This document shows positions 27,201-35,711 of a stretch of DNA of 64,000 nt, piece by piece (within the stretch, counting starts at the first letter, position 1; each line of letters opens with the position of its first letter). The notes beneath the pieces are model-generated. The model was given only the letters and a program-made list of their open reading frames with translations. It did no database searches and was not told where the DNA came from. This DNA is from Shinella sp. XGS7 (GTDB taxonomy: Bacteria; Pseudomonadota; Gammaproteobacteria; Burkholderiales; Burkholderiaceae_C): assembly GCF_020535565.1 (NCBI RefSeq), contig NZ_CP084758.1:1143501-1207500 (forward strand), read 5' to 3'. Both the position numbers and the translations under genes were made by a program.

Positions 27201-27614
27201 AATACTGGTTCCCATCGCTGCAAGCAGGAAACTTTTCTGTAGTTCCAAGGGGGCGTTGAGTAGTCTCGTTGAGTCCGGTGAATCGGGCTCCGGTTGGACA
27301 TCCTTCAACACTTCCCAAGCATTGGGCGGGACGGCATTTACGCCAATCACATGTAGGCTCGCAAGTGTGGGGCGCTGTCCATTCTTTGCGGACTGGCCTT
27401 TGACCGTGGACCAGGTCAGGCCAAACAGGTAGTCTCGGTCGGGAACTGGCGCGCAAAGGTATTCGCGTAGCCACGCAAGCTGGTGACGCCGAAATTCCTC
27501 TAGGAGCTCCCGTAGCTCATCTCTTGTCGGCACCCGTAAGACGCGATGATTTGATCCCCTGTTCAGCCAGGTCTGCTGGCCGCCGAATGAAGTGAAGCTA
27601 GCGACGTCGCTCAT
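24246..27614 (-). CDS. Large tyrosine recombinase, GmtZ-like
   Basis: 1122 residues from ATG 27614, whose ATGA overlaps the stop of the upstream recombinase. The catalytic region is in the middle: box II HTLRVSGISALIEAG, then AGHATLVMTLYYNK with the Tyr nucleophile. A Cys cluster follows (ICPGGDCSTGG ... AACSLCRYRL), likely a zinc-binding element, then about 250 helical residues. The size and partner genes match the long integrase of gamma-mobile-trio islands rather than a phage integrase. It would act with the 488-residue recombinase in excision and integration. Confidence 0.8.
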   Translation of the reverse strand: MSDVASFTSFGGQQTWLNRGSNHRVLRVPTRDELRELLEEFRRHQLAWLREYLCAPVPDRDYLFGLTWSTVKGQSAKNGQRPTLASLHVIGVNAVPPNAWEVLKDVQPEPDSPDSTRLLNAPLELQKSFLLAAMGTSIDSIGALLRPVYRDALVFGWLTEAFEKNRDPSSFLDALIARSAYERSRQRSSRNFMRCSIPDLFLYWLAQHSIVLFPLASQPIIGDVRGNIEDRLTSPEIHATWNALAVAHADAIAKSPATVLPRLRVAFRTLTLASTLRTADDVSLELFEAAYALMNQRFDRAVVDMLHRIYRPLRDGLGRKELPTFKPRRSLNPELEHPFAWTRLDTRDYRKSTFPKGLAGPYSPMPHVIAWGDRFATLLAKLPIKSVGNTVSTLQRFLVWLATSGARVDTLSQLRREHINDGKALSDSQCFRAHLSRDGTIPETSNAHLLRLSWSFQAIIEEDRLDIANPVNIRFDGFKVPFTRGKSPRRPMGRDLMNLLRKLNRQDDYALSRSFEAHHRSTLNAEGKYEPIWFPGFAVIVDLLLQLPLRGFQARFLDSGEGDELIANAGADGLELQPNPLSTATVKRREGLFYLFDAKDGTPTLGIYVNTNKTSVDRASGYEIAWCSPELQESLRMLRDWQIEHNPVAKPVHCMEKHEYSATENPEVIAGIKTTFALFRDPEDPQGWPISRDKLFDYWSRLLAYAEDVLTAEGKPVRLTETKEVSKGPNKAPVTKRLAAYDIHTLRVSGISALIEAGMPPDLVQEVAGHATLVMTLYYNKIKAARLNESLSMHLDLLSKNLDSIDGMEEAEYERLVALLVNNRAPEDAFGKTLLRERRGKGDGAVEVMIHGICPGGDCSTGGDFLNQALGYGPVPRAAACSLCRYRLTGPMFLPGLVLNANRLVHELRTKGKEIGALNEERERLDDCGKPTHSVKARIEELYRETDIVATEWAAEVQYVHVAERLFESFLAEQSSTSDVLPALIGGVDCDAVKSKITNQSELNLLQSLAEGADFWPGFRPTAALTDHREFLNEVLTASGVDPFLLKLRGTIRDKAAVMLGRIVTTLVPDERHNDLRSGTEKLEDYPSAAALLNDLRKQVQRLALPNKSADGVEAEVIPMEL

Positions 27615-29077
27615 GACGCGCTCCATTGGCTAAGGGCAGGGGACATCCTCTCGTTGAGTAGCGCCGAGGATTGACCGTAATTTCCTTGACTCATAACGGA
27701 GACGTGATGCATTGCCTTACGAATCTCCTCTGGCGTAAGTCCGAGCCGTTCGAGTCTTGCCTTGTAGAAATGTCGAAGGCCGTGAACTCCTTCGTGAAAT
27801 CGGCTGACATCCGCGCCAATGCGGGCGCATGCGCGAGCGAATGCCTTGCGAATGTTGCTCATCTTCATCGGCTGCCCAAATTCCTGTCGATGCGGGTCGT
27901 CGTTGATTGCAAGATAAGGATGACTGCCACGAAGTGCTTCAGGCATTAAGGGCAGGACTCGATCCCTGAGTTGCTGAAACAGGTCGTAGTAGGCTCGAGC
28001 CCAGCCTCTATCAGCCCAAAATATCTGAGAGATGAGTAGTTCTTCGTTGTCGAAGGCAATGCCTTTCCACCCCGCCCACAGCGGCTCGGACTCCAACATG
28101 GGTCTGGGTTTAAGTCCATATTGCAGCCAAAGGTGCTGTAACCTGTCTGTGACGCCAGGGCGCGTATCTCCAACAAAGCGAGACTGGGAAGGATGGGCTA
28201 GGACTACCAGCGGAACGTCGGACGCTTTATCGTCGGGGAAGAGCACCGGCCGGTATCGGCCGGGTAGCACGTCACAGCGCCATTCCTGAAGGATTTCAGA
28301 GATGCGCGGGCCACCGTAGGCCGCCTGAATGAAAACCATCCGCTGAACGATGCTCGGTGTTGACGAGACCAGGTCTTCGATCAATGCAGCCGACATGAAG
28401 GTCTTGCCCATACTCCGTCGACGGACCACCTTTTCCTGAAGCTCGATTTCAGGCTTGAACTTGGCCCAGTCTCGCGTGCCCGCGACGTGTCGAAGGAGCA
28501 TCGAACTCTTCCGAACCAGTTCCCGACTTACTGATTGGAAGCATTGTCCGGAGACGTCAAACGGGAACTTGGCCCGCTTGGGGACTAGCGGCCAGTGACC
28601 GTACGTTTCGGCGCAAAACGTCGAAAACAGACTTAGGTAGTGCCTGTCTCGCCGCACGGTCTCCACTTTGACCGGAAGCCAGGAGAGGTTGTCAGCGTCC
28701 GCGCCCAAGCCTCTGCGGCGACGCAAAAATCCTGCGACGACCGCGGCCAGCGACTCAGGGGAAACAGATGCCGATCCTTGGACTAGGTGTATGTAGTCAT
28801 GCAGCAAGGCCAGAGTGTTCGCAATACCTCGAAGCGTCGCCGCCGATTCGCCTCGGATAGCCAGTGTCTGCATGAAGGCGACAACCTCTTCAACAATTCG
28901 TGGAGGGCCACCAACTTCATCCACAACGAATACAGGTACCAAGGTGGCATCTTTGCACCGCACAAGGAAGTACGAAGCCGTCTGGGTCTGACCGCATGTT
29001 GATGCCACGCTCTCCATCGCACTGGACTTGATAACCCGTGATGGGGAGATGGTCATGGCGCACTTGCTCAAAGGCAT
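27611..29077 (-). CDS. Tyrosine recombinase, GmtY-like
   Basis: 488 residues. Catalytic set visible: Arg in YGGPRISEILQ, H432-x-x-R435-H in HGLRHFYKAR, second His in MHHVSVMS (457/458) and Tyr467 in QGNYGQSS. The N-terminal half is a SAM-like core-binding region. First gene of the trio; its stop overlaps the next start by 4 bases. The exact start is uncertain (Met at 29077, 29056 or 29017; none has a strong ribosome-binding site). Confidence 0.85.
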   Translation of the reverse strand: MPLSKCAMTISPSRVIKSSAMESVASTCGQTQTASYFLVRCKDATLVPVFVVDEVGGPPRIVEEVVAFMQTLAIRGESAATLRGIANTLALLHDYIHLVQGSASVSPESLAAVVAGFLRRRRGLGADADNLSWLPVKVETVRRDRHYLSLFSTFCAETYGHWPLVPKRAKFPFDVSGQCFQSVSRELVRKSSMLLRHVAGTRDWAKFKPEIELQEKVVRRRSMGKTFMSAALIEDLVSSTPSIVQRMVFIQAAYGGPRISEILQEWRCDVLPGRYRPVLFPDDKASDVPLVVLAHPSQSRFVGDTRPGVTDRLQHLWLQYGLKPRPMLESEPLWAGWKGIAFDNEELLISQIFWADRGWARAYYDLFQQLRDRVLPLMPEALRGSHPYLAINDDPHRQEFGQPMKMSNIRKAFARACARIGADVSRFHEGVHGLRHFYKARLERLGLTPEEIRKAMHHVSVMSQGNYGQSSALLNERMSPALSQWSAS

Positions 29078-29625
29078 GCATCGGCGTAACTGAAAGGCAG
29101 GCTGCTGCCAGCTACGGATGCCACTTCTGACCAGGCGTGTCTTTCCGTCCAGTGAATTCCTTCGTTATCACGCATGCCCAAGTTTCCCAATGCACCCAAC
29201 ATTCGCTTTCGTCCCCTCGACGACAAAAAATGTGTAGGATTGACCCGTCTCGGGATGAGACGGACCTGCCCAAACCAACTTCCGATTGGCAATTTATGAC
29301 CCCGCATGACGTGGGGGCAATGTTTGTAGAGGGGTGTTTGGCAAAGGGATAATTTCGCGCTATGCGGGTCGTTGCGCGTGTGCGACAAAGCGGCCTCCCA
29401 TTAGCCGGCGTACTCCCCGTGCCGCAGGTCATGCATCGCCTCCAGGACTTATATGGAGCCGGCGGCCTACAGGCGTTTTTCTGCAGGCAGGCTTTCTCGC
29501 TGGCCTAGCACATGGCTCAGACGTCGCGGATGCCCTGAGCTGGCAGCCGCTCCTCGACCGTGATCCAGTGAGTCGCAGAGGTTTAGCGATAGCGCGACGC
29601 CGAATGGGAGTGCAGCCGACTTCAC
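29078..29625. other. Intergenic region upstream of the recombinase trio
   Basis: About 550 bases between the gmtY-like start and the end of the Bil-like operon. No convincing gene. GTCTCGGGATGAGAC at about 29249 is a small inverted repeat. It presumably contains the promoter of the recombinase operon. Confidence 0.4.
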
Positions 29626-30897
29626 TCAGGCAACCTCAAGCCGGTCGGGCGCCCGGAGGCTCACGTCGATGACGTTGTGTGCAAGGGCGCCGGCCTGACG
29701 GCGAACCAACTCGGCGAGGAGGATAGCTGCGGCATAGCACCCCACAAAGGGAGCTCCGACGGACCTCGTGGCCAAGGTCGTAATGCCGCAAGGGTCGCGG
29801 CCAGACTGCAGAAGCTCCAGGTACGCGGGCGCGAGTTGAGGCATGGCTCCGAGGTCGTCGCTAGCCCAGACTATCGAGGCCGACGACGCGCCCGGGAATC
29901 CACGCACCCGCAATGCCCTGAAGTCTCTGTGACCCGAGCCTAGCCCGGCGTCCAAGACCAGAGAGAAGCCGGCGCCCTCGCAGACTCGGCGTGCGCTAGG
30001 GTTGTCCACGCCGAAGAGCGCAGTTGTTGGCTCGCCGGCCGCAAGGCGGGTGTTTGCGTCAAACCGCCGCTCAACGATTCGCGTATCGAAGCCACGTGCC
30101 TCCATCCAGTAGGCCACGGTTCTGGTCTTCTTGCTTCCGATGTCGTTCGGGCTCGACAGCACCGAGGTGGTCAGAGTCGACTGCGTGATGATGTCAGTGT
30201 CCTGCAGAACCAGTCGCGTGAAGCTGCTGCGCTTCATCATGCTCAACGTCCAGCAGTAGGCCTGTCCAAGGTGACCAAGTCCGACGACCCAAAGGTCGCC
30301 ACCAACCGCACTGCCAACGTTTTCAGGAGGTTGCGCTGCATCGGCTTTCATCGACCAGAGGGACATCGCCAGAGGGCGGCGCCCCGCATACGGGTTGTCG
30401 CTACGGAGCAGGGAGAAGGCCTCACTCACAGCGAGCGACGCGGCTGCGATGCAGGCCGGCGCGAAGACTTCGTGCCTGGATGCGGGGGCCGGACCGATGC
30501 CAAAGCTCCAACCCGCTGCCCAAGGCTCCAGCGACGTGCGACAGATCGGACCTGTACAACGCCCCACTCGAATTTCCGGCCAGGCCTCTGTAGGGATGCA
30601 GGCGGCGTTCACACCTGCCCATTCGACGAATGAAGCCAATGTGGAGCCTTCAAACCCAGGCAAGTTCAGCGTCAAGCTGAGGTCACCGACGATGTGGACA
30701 TTACCCTGAAAGCTCCTCGCAGCGGTGTTAATAACGGTCAGCGCCATGATCTGAAGCCCGCTGTCTTGCGCGACGTCTTCGCCTAGCGTCAGGCACACGC
30801 CGTAGCCAGAGAAAGTAATGATCGCCTCGTCGATAGTCGCCACCTCACCGCTGTCGACGAGCATCTTCATCAACCGATGGAACGAATCTGCATGCAT
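29626..30897 (-). CDS. bilD: E1-like (ThiF-fold) adenylyltransferase, BilD-like
   Basis: 423 residues from ATG 30897 (AAAGGGGATACC upstream). The C-terminal half is an E1/ThiF Rossmann domain: VVGLGHLGQAY (residues 204-214) for ATP, D233-T-D235 for Mg, and DPCGITTLATRSVGAPFVG with Cys370 as candidate thioester cysteine. The first 190 residues are a separate domain. It would activate the C-terminus of the Ubl encoded at 31824-32306. Last gene of a Ubl-E2-JAB-E1 operon, the order of BilABCD anti-phage systems. Confidence 0.85.
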   Translation of the reverse strand: MHADSFHRLMKMLVDSGEVATIDEAIITFSGYGVCLTLGEDVAQDSGLQIMALTVINTAARSFQGNVHIVGDLSLTLNLPGFEGSTLASFVEWAGVNAACIPTEAWPEIRVGRCTGPICRTSLEPWAAGWSFGIGPAPASRHEVFAPACIAAASLAVSEAFSLLRSDNPYAGRRPLAMSLWSMKADAAQPPENVGSAVGGDLWVVGLGHLGQAYCWTLSMMKRSSFTRLVLQDTDIITQSTLTTSVLSSPNDIGSKKTRTVAYWMEARGFDTRIVERRFDANTRLAAGEPTTALFGVDNPSARRVCEGAGFSLVLDAGLGSGHRDFRALRVRGFPGASSASIVWASDDLGAMPQLAPAYLELLQSGRDPCGITTLATRSVGAPFVGCYAAAILLAELVRRQAGALAHNVIDVSLRAPDRLEVA

Positions 30898-30910
30898 GAA
30901 GGTATCCCCT

Positions 30911-31384
30911 TTAAACCAAGTGAATGCGTGTCTCGGCCTCGAGGTCCAGGTAGCTGGCCCAACTCTTCGCGCCCAGGTAAACATTGACGCTGACGGAGCG
31001 GGGAGTCACCTTGCCCTGCGCGTAGCGCGGCACGATCAACGCCATGTGCCCGGCCTGGGAAACCATCGGGTTCGTCCGGTCAGACAGGCTTTGATACGGC
31101 CCTCGCGGGTGGGTATGCACGTCTGCAACCACCATCTGCTGGCGGGCAGCGCACACGGCCCACAACCTCGTGAAGGCTGCTGTTCCCAACCTCACGTAGC
31201 CCTTCGTCAAGGCTTCCGGGTCGAGGTCGTCGTACGGCACCCAAGAGTGCACATGCCGGGTATTTCCCTGCACCTGTCCGAGCAAGAACGCCCCCGACTC
31301 TCTCCTTCCACCCCCGCGTTGGCGGAGGTCCGCCATCAGGTCGAGCCACGTCCCCTTCGATACTTCAAGCCGGTTGGAGTTCAT
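30911..31384 (-). CDS. bilC: JAB/JAMM metalloprotease (deubiquitinase-like), BilC-like
   Basis: 157 residues from ATG 31384, overlapping the E2-like gene by 20 bases. A complete JAMM zinc site: E29 in ESGAFLLG and H90-T-H92-P with S99 and D102 in QSLSD. In Bil systems this protease processes or removes the ubiquitin-like protein. It ends 13 bases before the E1-like start. Confidence 0.88.
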   Translation of the reverse strand: MNSNRLEVSKGTWLDLMADLRQRGGGRRESGAFLLGQVQGNTRHVHSWVPYDDLDPEALTKGYVRLGTAAFTRLWAVCAARQQMVVADVHTHPRGPYQSLSDRTNPMVSQAGHMALIVPRYAQGKVTPRSVSVNVYLGAKSWASYLDLEAETRIHLV

Positions 31385-31814
31385 TGCTCTGCAGAACCTC
31401 GTGGATTGCTTCGACGTACTGGACAAGCCCGCGCGCGGGATTCCAGATGAGGTGCGGCAACTCGGAATACCAGTTGTCGTGACCCACGATGGACTCACGA
31501 TCACAGGGGATGTAGAGCGCAGCGCCGCCCTTCCAGCCAGGGTTAAAGACCTGGGACACGCGGCCGCCGCGCGGCCAGAGGTTTCCAGGGAGCTGCTGCT
31601 GCGAACTGCGGTCCCAGGGTGTTCCTTGAGGCGGTCGCGCCGGGTAGCCGCTGCAATCGAATCGGATGCAGGTTGGCCGCCCGTCGCGGTCGAAAATCTC
31701 AATGAAGGCGAACGGCCAGGCGAGAGTGACCAGTCGCCACCTTCCGCGACTGGCCCCCGCCTTGAAGCGGCCCTGAGCGAGGTGCGCCTCCAGCGCTTGG
31801 AGTTCCTGGTTCAT
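31365..31814 (-). CDS. bilB: E2-like conjugating protein, BilB-like
   Basis: 149 residues. The UBC-like pattern is visible in DCSGYPARPPQGTPWD and in GGAALYIPCDRESIVGHDNWY; Cys104 is the candidate catalytic cysteine. DUF7665-type in my recollection. It lies 9 bases after the Ubl stop and overlaps the JAB gene. It would accept the Ubl from the E1-like protein and pass it to a target such as a phage structural protein, as shown for BilABCD (family knowledge). Confidence 0.8.
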   Translation of the reverse strand: MNQELQALEAHLAQGRFKAGASRGRWRLVTLAWPFAFIEIFDRDGRPTCIRFDCSGYPARPPQGTPWDRSSQQQLPGNLWPRGGRVSQVFNPGWKGGAALYIPCDRESIVGHDNWYSELPHLIWNPARGLVQYVEAIHEVLQSNELQPA

Positions 31815-31823
31815 TGCGTCCTC

Positions 31824-32306
31824 TTAGCCGTTGACGCGAGGAGCAGGCACGAGGTCGAAGCTGACCGATTGCTGTGGCGCCTTGACCAGGCTACCGAGGT
31901 GCACATCCGGGTCCGGGCGGATGTCAGTGCCGGCGATTTGGAGCATGAGCTCCGTTGCGTCGGAGGCAACGATGCCGAACTCATCTGTCGCCCAGCGCTT
32001 GACGCGAGAGATGGTGGCGTTGGGACGGAAGGTTCGGTGCGCCTCACGGCCGGCGTAGCGAACGTTGACCGTGATGGCCTTGAGCCGGTGCAGGTGCAGA
32101 CGCAGGCCGTCCACGATGGCCTCGAGCTTGTCGATAGCGCCCTCGTCGTCATCGTCCTCGATGAAGAGGATGAGCGCCTCGTGGTGCTCGCTGGAGGGCA
32201 TGCGTGCCAGGCAAGCCTGGCGCAGGTCATGCTTTGTGGCACCCTCGTGGAGTTCGAGAACCTCGACGTCGGAGAGCAGTTCGGACTGCAGGAAAACTTG
32301 GGTCAT
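31824..32306 (-). CDS. bilA: Ubiquitin-like modifier with N-terminal extension, BilA-like
   Basis: 160 residues. The C-terminal ~85 residues (AITVNVRYAGREAHRTFRP ... SDATELMLQIAG ... QSVSFDLVP) fit a beta-grasp ubiquitin-like domain, and the protein ends in Gly (PRVNG), so a glycine terminus exists without obvious processing. The first ~70 residues, with the acidic IEDDDDEG, form a second domain, possibly another beta-grasp. First gene of the operon; AAAGAAG is its ribosome-binding site. A promoter-like sequence shared with the sigma-factor operon lies 46 bases upstream. Confidence 0.8.
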   Translation of the reverse strand: MTQVFLQSELLSDVEVLELHEGATKHDLRQACLARMPSSEHHEALILFIEDDDDEGAIDKLEAIVDGLRLHLHRLKAITVNVRYAGREAHRTFRPNATISRVKRWATDEFGIVASDATELMLQIAGTDIRPDPDVHLGSLVKAPQQSVSFDLVPAPRVNG

Positions 32307-32351
32307 GGTCTTCTTTCAGCGGGCCATGCAACATGTGGCCCTCACCTACTC

Positions 32352-32380
32352 AATCGACGCATCTCTCCCAAACCCGAATT
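32352..32380 (-). promoter_or_regulatory. Candidate promoter of the Bil-like operon, recognised by the element sigma factor
   Basis: On the minus strand: AATTCGGGTTTGGG then AGAGATGC then GTCGATT. 24 of 29 bases are identical, without gaps, to 37157-37185 in front of the sigma-factor gene. The distance to the start codon is 46 bases here and 47 there. Confidence 0.7.
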
Positions 32381-32398
32381 GCTCTTACCTCGAAAACC

Positions 32399-35300
32399 TC
32401 AGGTGGATGGTAGGGACGGGCAGACATACGAGTACGCGCAACGCGCGCACGGATAGCGGCCTCCGCTGGGATTGAAGTCGCCGCTCGCGAGCCCCTGCGA
32501 GCGCGTCGAGAGCAGCGACCTATCCGCCACGTAGATAGGCGTAACGTCCCGCGAAGTACCTCGACTTAGATCAAGCAATGACGCGGCGACTACTTTGCCC
32601 CCAATGGGGGTGAGGTGCATCAGCTGGCCGAGGAACTTGTCATGCCGTTCGAGCGTGGTTTTCGATGCGCTGTAGAAGTCAACGCAATGCAGGTGCCATC
32701 CGCCAGGTGCACGGATCACCACACCCCATGGCAGTCCAACCTCAAGGCTTCGAACGTCCGCTGAAGCCTGAAGGAACTTTCCTTGGAGCCCCGATAGGTA
32801 GGTTGAACCGCTCACGGCTGACGCCCAGGCTTGTGACCAAAGCTGGGGGTCGGCACTCGCGTCCGGAAGGCGCGCTTGCGCCCAGGCCCGAGCAAAAGTC
32901 TCCGCAAGCCTGTCGTACTGATTGGCTTCGGCGAGCTCCTTCAATGTTCGCCGTACCAGCGCACGAGCCTGCAGCGCCGGATTTGGCGACAGCTCTTGGC
33001 CCAGCTCGAAGCCAAACCGATAGAGATACTGACGTGGGCAGCGGTCATAGGCCATGAGTTGCTCATGTGCAACGTAGGCCGGCGCAGTGCCGCTTGTCGG
33101 CTTGGTAGCAGAGGACGTTGCGCCTTTCCCGATGGGCCCATCTTGTTCGATCAGGCCCCCACTTTCCACTGCCTCCTCAAGCGCAACTACATGGTCAAAG
33201 GGGAACTCCTTGCTGTTTTCGTAAATGGAGATTGCATCTTTCGCGCGTGAGACGGCGACGTACAGCAGGTTATGTTTCTCCACCTCCACTTCGAACTGGT
33301 GCTGTTCCACGGTGCTGCGGATAGCTTCGGGCGGCAACAACGGGTTAGCTTCATCGTCGCCGGCAAAGTCGCGGCCGTTGACACACGCGAGATGCACAGC
33401 TTGGAACTCAAGGCCTTTGCTGGCGTGGATGGTCAGGACTCTGACGCCTTCCAGTCCGTTCGTCTCAGGCGGCAGCTCGCGGTCCACGTAGATGTCGCGG
33501 ACTTGCTGACGCAGTCGGACGCGGTGGAGCAATCGGAACAGCGTCGTTCGCTTCCTGTCGCCATCGCCCACGCGGGCCATGTAGGCGAACTGCCACTGAG
33601 CCAATCTCCGAAGGTGCCCATCAATTGAATGGTCGTCGAGGTCTGCAAGTAGGAATCGTCGCTCAAGTAGCAGCTCGCACAAGAAGTCCCAGGGACTTGA
33701 AGACCAGGAGAAGCCACGCATCAATCTAGCGAGGGCACGTCTGCTTGCATGCCCGCCCTGCGACAACGGAACCTCGCTTGACTTGACCCACTCCGCTCGG
33801 TGAAGCGAAGAGTCATCGGCGACGGCCTGAAGGGTCGCCATGATGTCCGCGGTGCCCATCTTTGGCTCGACGAGCTCGCCGATACGTAGCAAGGCCCGCG
33901 GGCTTCGTTCGACGACCAGCTGAATAAACGCCAGCAGGTCCTTCACCTCCTGACGCTCCATCAACTCGCCAACGTACACCACTGGGATGCCCGCTTCCTT
34001 CAGCTCCTTGGCGGCTGCGGCAACGACAGCACCCTTGCGGGCTAGTACCACCTGGTTTCGCAGCGCAATTCCGTCTTTGAGCTCCTGCCGGATGTTGTCC
34101 GCCAACGCGGTCCACATTGCAGGCCGAGACGTAGACCGGTAGATGACCGGTTGGCGCCTGCTGGGACCTCGTTTGCACTTGGCTTCGGTCAGCGGAAACT
34201 CGTCCTGCAGGGGGTGCACCTCACCGGCGAATGCGGTAAGGTCGATCACCTCCTGCACGCTGCGTCGGTTCTCAACGAGGTCGTACCGCTTCGCTCGTGC
34301 GAAGCGCCGTTCGAAACCCACCAGGGCATCCAAGGACGCTCCGCGCCAGTGATAGATCGCTTGGCGGACATCTCCCACCACCCAAAGGGATTGAGCATTC
34401 CTGGACAGCTCTGCGGTCATCGCAAGCATGGCGGAAGTCAGGTCCTGAAACTCATCCACCAGCACATGCTCGTAGCGGTCAGCGACATCTGTGAATTTCG
34501 CTCGGTCCGCTGCTATGGCCTGCGCTGGCATGGCCACCAGGTCGACGAAGTCCACAACGCCTCGCTCTTGAAGTGCGTCCTCGTAGGTCCGTGCGACGGT
34601 CGCTACGTCGCGGAAGCGAGCCCGATTTATGTCGTCATCCGTCGTTTCCAGCGCGGCTGCGAGGTACTCGTCGATGGGAACTAGCTCTTCCTTGACACGC
34701 AGCGCGGTCTCGAGGACCGGTGGCAGCCATTCGTAGGGGTCGTCGGTGCGCTTGTAGAACTCGAGATGCGCGTTCGCCAGCGCCCGAGCTGTGAGCGTCA
34801 GCTGGGTAATCTTGTCCGCAACAGCGACGTCCTGCGACACATTGAAGTGCTGGAAATACTTGCGTAGGAACTCCAGTCCGAAGGCATGGAAGGTGCCTGC
34901 CCAAATCTCGGACGCGCCTCTGACCCCGGCCCGCTGCAGCCTGTCGACCAGCTCCGCCGCGGCCTTGTTTGTGAACGTGAGGACCAGAATCTTGCGTGGA
35001 TCGACGTTGTCCTCCTCGATGAGCTTCTTGACCCGATGAACAAGCGTAGTCGTCTTGCCGGTTCCTGGGCCGGCCACTACATGGACGTGTTTCTCCGTCG
35101 CGTAAATGGCCTTTAACTGGTCCGCGCTTGGCTTTGGAAGTGGCCCTGGAGGCAGAGGCACGTAGGGTGGTAGCAGCACCGCATCCAGCACCTGTTGCCG
35201 GGCAACCTCCAGCGGAATGCCCAGGTCCTTCGCGATAGCTCGGGGTCCTTGGCCCGCAAAGAACATCGCACGAGCAACCTGGCGCGGCAACAGCAACTCT

Positions 35301-35710
35301 CTGCCGAAGACGTTCTTCTGCAGCTCGTCGCGCTCTCTTGCCCCGTAGGCTTCGACGTGTGCCGCCGTGGGTGACGCCGGCACGAACTCCTCAGCGTCGC
35401 GATGGAGGTCGTCTTCATCGACATCCGGATCGAGCTTGAAGTGCCCCAACTCATGGGCAATGAGATACGCCTGCTTGGGCCAGTCGTAGTCGTCGCGGTA
35501 GTAGATGAATCCTTCATTGCGCCTAAGCGTCGCCTTGGCGCCCCGCAGAACTCCGCTGGCCTTTGGCACTGGTTGAATGCCAAGCTCGCCGATGACCTCT
35601 TCGACCCGGGACAGCAGGTCTTTCGAGGAAACCGGCGACCCCGCCTGCTTGCCCACCAGCTCTTCTCGAAGCTTCAACGCCTCTTCACGCGCACGCAGAA
35701 AAGGATTCAC
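32399..35710 (-). CDS. ImmA/IrrE protease - UvrD helicase - RecB-like nuclease fusion
   Basis: About 1103 residues from GTG 35710, two bases after the stop of the preceding gene. Domains in order: an ImmA/IrrE zinc metallopeptidase (HELGH at residues 86-90, then ERDELQKNVFGRELLLP); an SF1A UvrD helicase (Walker A AGPGTGKT at 213-220, LVDEFQD, TIHASKGLEFQ, VAVSRAKDA); and a PD-(D/E)XK RecB-like nuclease with its Cys-rich Fe-S type end (YDRCPRQYLYRFGF ... PCARCAYSYVCP). IrrE-type proteases normally cleave XRE repressors in response to damage; an XRE-like gene lies directly upstream. Anti-phage or DNA-damage role inferred. Confidence 0.85.
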   Translation of the reverse strand: MNPFLRAREEALKLREELVGKQAGSPVSSKDLLSRVEEVIGELGIQPVPKASGVLRGAKATLRRNEGFIYYRDDYDWPKQAYLIAHELGHFKLDPDVDEDDLHRDAEEFVPASPTAAHVEAYGARERDELQKNVFGRELLLPRQVARAMFFAGQGPRAIAKDLGIPLEVARQQVLDAVLLPPYVPLPPGPLPKPSADQLKAIYATEKHVHVVAGPGTGKTTTLVHRVKKLIEEDNVDPRKILVLTFTNKAAAELVDRLQRAGVRGASEIWAGTFHAFGLEFLRKYFQHFNVSQDVAVADKITQLTLTARALANAHLEFYKRTDDPYEWLPPVLETALRVKEELVPIDEYLAAALETTDDDINRARFRDVATVARTYEDALQERGVVDFVDLVAMPAQAIAADRAKFTDVADRYEHVLVDEFQDLTSAMLAMTAELSRNAQSLWVVGDVRQAIYHWRGASLDALVGFERRFARAKRYDLVENRRSVQEVIDLTAFAGEVHPLQDEFPLTEAKCKRGPSRRQPVIYRSTSRPAMWTALADNIRQELKDGIALRNQVVLARKGAVVAAAAKELKEAGIPVVYVGELMERQEVKDLLAFIQLVVERSPRALLRIGELVEPKMGTADIMATLQAVADDSSLHRAEWVKSSEVPLSQGGHASRRALARLMRGFSWSSSPWDFLCELLLERRFLLADLDDHSIDGHLRRLAQWQFAYMARVGDGDRKRTTLFRLLHRVRLRQQVRDIYVDRELPPETNGLEGVRVLTIHASKGLEFQAVHLACVNGRDFAGDDEANPLLPPEAIRSTVEQHQFEVEVEKHNLLYVAVSRAKDAISIYENSKEFPFDHVVALEEAVESGGLIEQDGPIGKGATSSATKPTSGTAPAYVAHEQLMAYDRCPRQYLYRFGFELGQELSPNPALQARALVRRTLKELAEANQYDRLAETFARAWAQARLPDASADPQLWSQAWASAVSGSTYLSGLQGKFLQASADVRSLEVGLPWGVVIRAPGGWHLHCVDFYSASKTTLERHDKFLGQLMHLTPIGGKVVAASLLDLSRGTSRDVTPIYVADRSLLSTRSQGLASGDFNPSGGRYPCARCAYSYVCPSLPST

Positions 35711-35711
35711 T

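Noticed and set aside
23235-29077. Recombinase-in-trio (RIT) element
   Set aside because: RIT elements have three similar-sized tyrosine recombinases; here the third protein lacks the catalytic residues and the second is about 1120 residues.
29068-29388. Minus-strand frame upstream of the gmtY-like gene
   Set aside because: Overlaps the recombinase start region in another frame; composition looks random and overlapping frames compete.
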